Part shown: positions 6,201 through 10,017 of the stretch, piece by piece
Layout: the number at the start of each line of letters is the position of its first letter
Numbering within the stretch: the stretch's first letter is position 1
From: Colimorpha sp045642445
Lineage (GTDB): Bacteria > Bacteroidota > Bacteroidia > Bacteroidales > P3
Reading direction: 5' to 3'
Assembly: GCA_045642445.1 (NCBI GenBank)
Contig: JAZUIX010000181.1
Location: 1 to 10,017 of the forward strand
DNA length: 10,017 nucleotides
Translations under genes and position numbers: made by a program
Notes under the pieces: generated by a model
The model's input: the letters and a program-made list of their open reading frames with translations, nothing else
Told to the model about the DNA's origin: nothing
The model's database searches: none

Positions 6201-6415
6201 GCCCCGTGGTAATGACTGCATTGATGGCCATCCTCGGTCTCACCCCAGCCGCTTTAAGCCACGGGATAGGCTCGGAATCGCAACGTCCGCTGGCCATCGT
6301 CATCATTGGCGGACTGATAGTGGCCACCTGCTTTGTGCTGACTGTTTTCCCCATCATAGTCAAATGGTCATACCGATACTCGGAACGCAAAAACACGGTA
6401 GTCGCAGAAAAATAG
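3299..6415 (+). CDS. czcA: HME-RND heavy-metal efflux pump (CzcA/CusA family)
   Basis: This inner-membrane proton/metal antiporter is the energised part of the tripartite pump. At 1038 residues it is full length for the family. It shows the RND plan: TM1 (about 16-34), first periplasmic loop with DAFPDVTN (40-47), TM2-TM6 (about 335-500), second periplasmic loop (about 555-860) and a C-terminal TM bundle. The HME-RND signature DFGIIVDGAVVMVE lies in TM4, with Asp396, Asp402 and Glu409 as the likely proton-relay residues. The residue after Glu409 is Gly, where Asn is common. Around residues 555-572 (GTEFLPQLNEGSIYIRATLP) there is no Met at the position of CusA Met573. This argues against a Cu(I)/Ag(I) pump and for divalent ions such as Zn, Co, Cd or Ni; that is inference. 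The segment TGRPNDGTDATGF (605-617) also departs from CusA as I remember it. Confidence 0.93.
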   Translation: MHKLIDHIICLSIKNKFMVLLTTCILVVVGITCFKSTPIDAFPDVTNAKVTIITQWPGRSSEEVEKYVTIPVEIAMNSVQQKTDIRSISLFGLSVVNIIFEDHADDFVSRQQVYNLIRDADLPEGVVPEVQPLYGPTGEVYRYTLKSDTKTVRKLKELQDWKIDRRLRAIPGVADIVSFGGEVRVIEVGVDPNRLNHFGVSPLELYQAIADCNVNVGGDVIQKNSQAYVVRGIGLINNIDELGDVVVTELDGNPLLVKHLAEVKESCLPRLGQVGRDESDDVVEGIVIIRKGEDPAKVIADIKSTIQQLNDELAIEDVEIVPFYDREVLVDLAVNTVMHNLLEGMLLVMLIVLLFMSDWRAMITVGVVIPIALLFAFICLRIKGMSANLLSLGAIDFGIIVDGAVVMVEGLYVALDRKAKAVGMERFNALSKLGLIRQTAKDKARAVFFSKLIIITALIPIFSFQKVEGKMFSPLAYTLGFALLGALIATLTLVPVLSVILFKRNVRERENLVVRKIKAFFMRIFGVCNAHQKWTVGISAAVMAAGLGAFSLLGTEFLPQLNEGSIYIRATLPQSIALDESVTIANEMRRDLMAFPEVRQVLSQTGRPNDGTDATGFYNVELHVDIYPEKEWDSKLTKAQLIKSMEQKLARYPGIIVNFSQPITDNVEEAASGVKGSIAVKVFGPDLYVTEEIANTIEKEISQVEGIEDVGQIHSIGQSELRIELNERLLARYGVDKEMAQRIIEMAIGGKEASILYEEERKFGIVVRYLSPFRADEEAIGNILVPTMNGSKVPLHSIADIYPITGPLQIYRDNHNRFGAVKFSVRGRDMGSAVADAQARVAQSVALPAGYRLQWTGDFENQQRASQRLLRVVPISILLIFIILYGLFLNVRDSLLVLLNVPFAAVGGIMALLITGFNFSISSGIGFIALFGICIQNGVIMISDIKSLVAAGGRLDDAVTEGVANRIRPVVMTALMAILGLTPAALSHGIGSESQRPLAIVIIGGLIVATCFVLTVFPIIVKWSYRYSERKNTVVAEK

Positions 6416-6523
6416 CCAGGCTGACAATAAAGCGAGCAATTCGACGTTATTTGCACTATTGAAACGTGATGGCCAGACAAGTCGCCAACGCTCAAAAAAA
6501 AATAATTACAGGCAAGAGAAACC
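6416..6523. other. 108 bp gap before the regulatory genes
   Basis: The gap is too short for a gene. An imperfect -7-like element, TTATTTG (6447-6453), is present without a convincing -33 partner. I see no terminator hairpin with a T-run, so read-through from the pump gene is possible. An A9 run lies near 6495-6503. Confidence 0.4.
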
Positions 6524-7204
6524 ATGGACAAAATACTAATCGTTGAAGACGAGAAAGCCATCAGCAATATTGTGGTTCGCAGTCTGACAGAATTGGGCTT
6601 CGATGTGGCGGCAGCCTACGATGGAATAGAAGGGTGGAAAACACTACAAAAACATAGCTACGACCTAATCATAATGGACATCATCATGCCCGGGATGAAC
6701 GGATTTGAACTTTGCTCTTGGCTCCGACGCGAGCAAGGCTACGCCACTCCCGTGCTGATGCTCACCGCACTAGAGGCCACCGAGGATATCGTGAAAGGTC
6801 TGGAGGTGGGTGCCGATGACTATATGTCCAAGCCGTTCAAGCTGGCCGAACTCGTGGCCCGCATACAAGCCATGCTCCGTCGCAACAAGGCCCTCTGCGG
6901 CAACGACAGCCTCAAATGCCAAGACCTAGAACTAGACCTGCACTCACATTGCGCCCGACGTAACGGCACCACGATAGAATTCACCCAAAAGGAATTCCGT
7001 CTGCTAGAATACATGATGACCCATCCCAACAGAATCCTGTCCAGACGGACACTCCTACGCGAGGTGTGGGACAAACCGTTTGACACCAACACCAATATCG
7101 TAGATGTATATGTCAACTACCTCCGCAACAAGGTAGATCAAGGCAGCGACCTTCATTTGATACATACCGTGGTCGGCAGAGGGTATCTTTTCGGAGAAGA
7201 ATAA
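6524..7204 (+). CDS. OmpR-family response regulator (CusR/CopR-like)
   Basis: This DNA-binding response regulator is 226 residues long, normal for OmpR/PhoB proteins. The receiver domain (about 1-118) carries the acidic pair Glu8/Asp9, phospho-acceptor Asp52 (IIMDIIMPG), Thr81 (LTA) and Lys103 (SKPF), all at canonical places. The winged-helix domain (about 128-224) includes FTQKEFRLLEYMM, ILSRRTLLREVW, the recognition-helix region NIVDVYVNYLRNKVD and the C-terminal wing HTVVGRGYLF. The kinase gene starts 7 bp downstream and the metal pump genes lie directly upstream. It most likely activates the efflux operon in response to the cognate kinase; the inverted repeat at 642-657 is a candidate site. 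The metal-response role is inferred from context. Confidence 0.92.
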   Translation: MDKILIVEDEKAISNIVVRSLTELGFDVAAAYDGIEGWKTLQKHSYDLIIMDIIMPGMNGFELCSWLRREQGYATPVLMLTALEATEDIVKGLEVGADDYMSKPFKLAELVARIQAMLRRNKALCGNDSLKCQDLELDLHSHCARRNGTTIEFTQKEFRLLEYMMTHPNRILSRRTLLREVWDKPFDTNTNIVDVYVNYLRNKVDQGSDLHLIHTVVGRGYLFGEE

Positions 7205-7211
7205 TGAATTC

Positions 7212-8558
7212 ATGAAAATACGCAATAGGATATCGCTCTTCTACACCAGTATTTCCGCCATCCTCTTCGGGGTAGCATTTACCACAATATGGATGGTGGA
7301 AAACCACTATATCGACAACCTCTTTGATTCGTATCTGGCCGAAAAAGCACTACTCTGTGCTCAGAAAAACTGGGAGCGCGACGAACTTTCGGAGAAGTCT
7401 TACAGCGAGATACTGTCCGATTATCAAAATCTGCTTCCTACCGCCGAGGAGGTGCTAATCGACAGCACCAGCCATGACTGCCTGGCCATACTACAACAAC
7501 TCATGACCCCGCGTCAGATAGATAAACTGCTGAAAGATAAGGTAACACATTTCAACCAGGGAAAAAAACGCGGACTGGCCCTAAGCTATCACGACAACGA
7601 GGGGAGTTTCTTTGTGGTAGTGATTGCAGAAAACCGCTACGGCAACAGTATCAAAGATTACTCAATCATCCTGCTCGTCGTATTGTATGTGCTCGCCGGA
7701 GTGGTGATTCTTTTTGCTGGCAGGCTGCACTCCAAGCACACGCTCCTGCCCCTGCAACACCTTTTGAAAGAAGTTTCGTCTATCGATGCCGACAATCTCA
7801 CCCAACGGGTGGAGGTAAAAAACAACGACGACGAACTTGACCGTCTGGCCGAACAGACCAACCACATGCTCGACCGCTTACAGAAAGCCTTTGAAAACAA
7901 GCGCACCTTTGTCCGAAATGCCTCACACCAGCTGAACAATCCACTCACCATCATCCGTGGCGAATGCGAACTGGCTCTCATGCGCAGCCGCACCCCTGAG
8001 GAATACCAGCAAACGCTCACCAAAATCCTAGCCACCGAAGAACTGATGGGCAACGCTATCCGACAAATGCTGCTGTTGGCCGACAGCAACGGTCGGGTAC
8101 AACCCAGCGCAATAGAGGTGGTAGACCTATGGTTTTTTCTTCAAGAGATGTGCGAAGACAACCCTCGGATAGTAGTCCAGATGTCGGAGAACTGCGACAA
8201 CTGGCTGGTTTCGACTGAGCCCAACATGCTCCGCACGGTATTAGACAACCTGCTGAATAACGCATGCAAGTATTCTACCGACGAGGTCTCGGTGGTGCTG
8301 ACCCAAGAGCGGGGCGCAACCTCCGTGGTCATTACCGACAAGGGCATCGGTATACCGAAAACGGAACTGGAGATGATATTCCAGCCCTTCTATCGGGCAA
8401 GCAACACACAGGGAGTGCCGGGACAGGGCATAGGCCTCAGCCTTACCCAACGGATATGCCAGCTTTTGAATGTCAAACTGCAGGTTGCATCATCAGAAGG
8501 AGTCGGCACCCGAATAGAACTCGCCTTCCCCACCACACAGCAAGAGTCCATTTCTTAG
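7212..8558 (+). CDS. membrane sensor histidine kinase, HisKA/HAMP (CusS-like)
   Basis: This partner kinase of the preceding regulator has 448 residues. The order is: TM1 (about 8-30), a periplasmic sensor of about 117 residues (31-147), TM2 (about 150-171), HAMP (about 172-225), DHp with phospho-acceptor His239 in RNASHQLNNPL, and an HATPase domain. The HATPase domain has an N-box (LLNNACKYS, 347-355), G1 DKGIGIP (376-382), an F-box near FQPFYRA (390-396) and G2 GQGIGLSL (404-411). The residue after His239 is Gln, where HisKA kinases usually have Glu or Asp. The periplasmic part has a single His-Asp-Cys cluster (88-90) and several His residues, but no strong metal-binding motif that I can name. 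The start at 7212 is chosen because TM1 follows at once. An ATG at 7204 is followed by a stop after two codons. Confidence 0.9.
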   Translation: MKIRNRISLFYTSISAILFGVAFTTIWMVENHYIDNLFDSYLAEKALLCAQKNWERDELSEKSYSEILSDYQNLLPTAEEVLIDSTSHDCLAILQQLMTPRQIDKLLKDKVTHFNQGKKRGLALSYHDNEGSFFVVVIAENRYGNSIKDYSIILLVVLYVLAGVVILFAGRLHSKHTLLPLQHLLKEVSSIDADNLTQRVEVKNNDDELDRLAEQTNHMLDRLQKAFENKRTFVRNASHQLNNPLTIIRGECELALMRSRTPEEYQQTLTKILATEELMGNAIRQMLLLADSNGRVQPSAIEVVDLWFFLQEMCEDNPRIVVQMSENCDNWLVSTEPNMLRTVLDNLLNNACKYSTDEVSVVLTQERGATSVVITDKGIGIPKTELEMIFQPFYRASNTQGVPGQGIGLSLTQRICQLLNVKLQVASSEGVGTRIELAFPTTQQESIS

Positions 8559-8668
8559 TACTGTAGTTTAGGCATCGTAATACAGGTAACCTCTAAAAAT
8601 TAACTTATTGACAATAAAATAAATATCTTGATTTTTCGTTATTATATTGAACTTAATCACGAATATTG

Positions 8669-9712
8669 ATGGCAAAATATAAGAAACTTGGGTCGGTCAC
8701 CCTGTTTGACGCACAAAATACGAAGGAAGATCTCTCTAAACTGGGCAATCCACTTGAACGATTGTCTCAGGTGGTCGATTTTGAGATGTTCCGCAAGGCG
8801 CTGGAAGATGTGTTTGAGAACAAGGCTAAGAAAAATAATGCTGGAGCCAAGCCGTACGATGTAGTGATGATGTTCAAGGTGATGGTCATCAAGCATTACT
8901 ACAATTTGAGCGACCATCAGGTGCAATACCAGATTACGGATCGCCAGAGTTTCAAGGATTTTCTTGGGCTTGCTTCTGGGGACAAAGTCCCTGACGAGAA
9001 GACGATCTGGGCATTCTCGGAGAAGATGTCCGATTCGGGTTTGTCGGAAAAACTATTCCAGCAGTTTGTCGATGAGCTCAATGCAAAGGGACTGATCTTC
9101 AACGAGGGACAGATTATCGACGCAAGTTTTGTGCTGGCACCTAAGCAGCACAATACCAGAGACGAGAACAAAGATATCAAGAATGGAAAGGGTGGTGATT
9201 TATGGAATGACACACCCAACAAGAAGAGGCAGAAGGACGTTGACGCCCGATGGACTCAGAAAGGTGGGCAGAACTACTTCGGGTACAAAAACCACATCAA
9301 GACAGACAAGGTTAGTAAGTTTATTAAGAAGTGCTTTGTGTCAGCCGCTTCGCTACATGATTCACAGGCGTTGGATTACTTGGCAGAAGAGTCTGACAAA
9401 GAACAGTCTCTGCATGCGGATTCTGCCTATGTCGGACAGGGAGTCATCCTGGCGAAATGGGGCATGGTCGATGAAATCTGCGAAAAGGGATTCAGAAACC
9501 ATCCGCTGACGGAAGAACAGAAGGCCTCAAATCGTAGAAAATCATCCATACGTAGCCGAGTGGAACATGTGTTTGGCTATGAGGAAGGTAGTATGAATAG
9601 GCTCACGACAAGGACTATCGGATTTGTGAGAGCGAAGTCAGCAATCTTTCTCAAAAATATGATCTATAATTTCTTCCGATTAGAACAAATAACCCGCTTG
9701 GGAATCAACTAA
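8669..9712 (+). CDS. IS5-family DDE transposase, intact
   Basis: This 347-residue transposase catalyses movement of the surrounding element. The N-terminal domain (about 20-120, with NPLERLSQVVDFEMFR and the conserved block around HYYNLSD) is typical of the IS5 group. The RNase-H-like core carries the three catalytic acids: Asp151 (QIIDASF), Asp251 (LHADSAYVG) and Glu299 (RSRVEHVFG). The C-terminal RAKSAIFLKNMIYNFFRL matches the family tail. No frameshift or internal stop is seen, so it may be active. The ATG at 8669 is preferred over an in-frame TTG three bases upstream. The promoter is unclear: TATCTTG at 8624-8630 lacks one T of the consensus and its TTG partner is too close. Confidence 0.92.
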   Translation: MAKYKKLGSVTLFDAQNTKEDLSKLGNPLERLSQVVDFEMFRKALEDVFENKAKKNNAGAKPYDVVMMFKVMVIKHYYNLSDHQVQYQITDRQSFKDFLGLASGDKVPDEKTIWAFSEKMSDSGLSEKLFQQFVDELNAKGLIFNEGQIIDASFVLAPKQHNTRDENKDIKNGKGGDLWNDTPNKKRQKDVDARWTQKGGQNYFGYKNHIKTDKVSKFIKKCFVSAASLHDSQALDYLAEESDKEQSLHADSAYVGQGVILAKWGMVDEICEKGFRNHPLTEEQKASNRRKSSIRSRVEHVFGYEEGSMNRLTTRTIGFVRAKSAIFLKNMIYNFFRLEQITRLGIN

Positions 9713-9837
9713 TAGTCAAGGATTCAAAAAAAATACTTAGTATATAAAATATTGATAATCACCCCCAAAAAAAACAAGAAAAAATGTAAACAATAGTATC
9801 TAAATAAGAAAAAAATTGTATCTTTGCATTTTGAATT
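9713..9837. other. non-coding right part of the IS with outward promoter
   Basis: This AT-rich stretch has no gene. From 9761 (ACCCCC, A8, CAAGAA, AAATGTAAA) it lines up with 393-473 of the IS relic, including the spacing from CAAGAA to the TAnnTTTG box (44 versus 46 nt). TATCTTTG at 9819-9826 matches the -7 consensus and points out of the IS. No TTG or TTTG is present at the expected -33 distance, so promoter strength is uncertain. Confidence 0.5.
9819..9826 (+). promoter_or_regulatory. outward -7 box at the IS right end
   Basis: TATCTTTG is an exact TAnnTTTG match. It is positioned so that the predicted start (about 9831-9833) falls a few bases before the structured RNA motif at 9838. It is equivalent to the box at 466-473 in the relic, but without that copy's TTGACA. 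Confidence 0.45.
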
Positions 9838-9912
9838 TAGGTGCGAAGCGGCTAAACTAGGCTCTCCGCCGAACACCTAAGAACAAAAAAAATGAATTTT
9901 TAGGGCCTACCT
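9838..9912 (+). ncRNA. IS-end pseudoknot RNA motif, copy 2
   Basis: P1 pairs TAGGTG (9838-9843) with CACCTA (9874-9879). The inner loop TAGGCTCT (9858-9865) pairs with AGGGCCTA (9902-9909), with one G-U wobble. GCGG (9848-9851) and CCGC (9866-9869) could add an inner stem that is not kept in the same form in copy 1. The mini-ORF ATG AAT TTT TAG is at 9892-9903. The 3' strand of the pseudoknot overlaps the IS terminal repeat. It would form the start of the leader of the NusG-like gene at 9953. Confidence 0.5.
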
Positions 9913-9952
9913 ATATTTAATCCCGTTTCGAACACAGTATCCTCCCGACAGA

Positions 9953-10017
9953 ATGCCTGTAAAAAATTCCGACACACTTACGATGGATTGGTACTCATGC
10001 ATGATACGATATAACTC
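9953..10017 (+). CDS. partial gene start, possible NusG/UpxY-like antiterminator
   Basis: Only 21 codons lie inside the window; the frame is open to the edge. An internal ATG at 9983 begins MDWYSCMIRYN. The pattern W-Y-x(4)-R-Y-N resembles the N-terminal strand of NusG N-terminal domains in Bacteroidales UpxY-type antiterminators (W-[YF]-x-x-R-x-x-Y-x-R). The true start could be 9953 or 9983. In UpxY systems this gene is first in a polysaccharide locus and follows a long leader. The call rests on about ten residues and is tentative. Confidence 0.35.
   Translation, partial: MPVKNSDTLTMDWYSCMIRYN

Larger units (their letters stand above)
8584..9912 (+). mobile_element. complete IS5-family-type insertion sequence
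   Basis: This ~1329 bp element is bounded by imperfect terminal inverted repeats. The left reads AGGTAACCTCTAAAAATT from 8584, and the right, on the minus strand from 9912, reads AGGTAGGCCCTAAAAATT (15 of 18 identical). ATA occurs on both outer sides (8580-8582 and 9913-9915) and might be a target duplication if the left end is placed at 8583; I regard this as unproven. It contains one intact DDE transposase. The non-coding right end is unusually long (200 bp) and holds an outward promoter and a structured RNA motif. It lies 25 bp after the kinase stop. A deleted relative lies at 256-639 in the same orientation. Confidence 0.7.

Noticed and set aside
5860..6462. Plus-strand 200-codon frame overlapping the end of the pump gene
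   Set aside because: It is out of frame with the C-terminal transmembrane bundle and Arg/His-rich in a way typical of shifted codons.
8559..8583. Possible terminator after the kinase gene
   Set aside because: Only 25 bp remain before the IS end, and I find no GC hairpin followed by a T-run.
1..10017. CRISPR array, tRNA, rRNA or att site
   Set aside because: I saw no regularly spaced direct repeats, no cloverleaf with anticodon and TPsiC arms, and no rRNA-like conserved sequence.

Overview
The window looks like Bacteroidetes DNA, probably order Bacteroidales (Bacteroides/Prevotella-like). Its promoters read TTTG/TTG - about 19-20 bp - TAnnTTTG, as in that phylum. Shine-Dalgarno signals are mostly absent, and the protein families fit. 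I cannot name a species.

Layout: (1) 1-700 is an accessory, IS-derived region with no intact gene. It holds a ~100 bp imperfect palindrome, an IS-like end pointing left (121-138), and an internally deleted IS remnant (about 256-639) that keeps only the first ~16 codons of its transposase plus its right end. (2) 702-6415 is a three-gene tripartite heavy-metal efflux operon: outer-membrane channel (czcC-like), lipoprotein adaptor (czcB-like) and HME-RND pump (czcA-like). (3) 6524-8558 is an OmpR-family response regulator and a membrane histidine kinase, presumably the metal-responsive regulators of the pump. (4) 8584-9912 is a complete IS5-family-type insertion sequence with an intact DDE transposase, 25 bp after the kinase stop. 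(5) 9953 to the end is the start of a gene whose first residues resemble NusG/UpxY-type antiterminators; it is cut by the window edge.

The main unexpected observation is that the right ends of the deleted element (566-639) and the intact IS (9838-9912) share a ~75 nt motif, about 84% identical by eye. As RNA it folds into an H-type pseudoknot whose pairings are kept in both copies, with a 3-4 codon mini-ORF ending in TAG just before the last pairing strand. Each copy lies downstream of an outward-facing TAnnTTTG promoter, so the IS end appears to send a structured leader RNA into whatever gene follows: the metal efflux operon in one case, a NusG-like gene in the other. The copy before the efflux operon has a better -33 box and an extra ~81 nt hairpin-rich insert. 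Between it and the first gene lie a perfect inverted repeat (642-657) and a second, gene-proximal TAnnTTTG box that would give a leaderless or nearly leaderless mRNA.

Working model: the kinase senses metal in the periplasm and the regulator activates the efflux operon, possibly through the 642-657 repeat. The IS-derived promoter may add constitutive or RNA-controlled transcription. Substrate identity, RNA function and the operator role are inferences.
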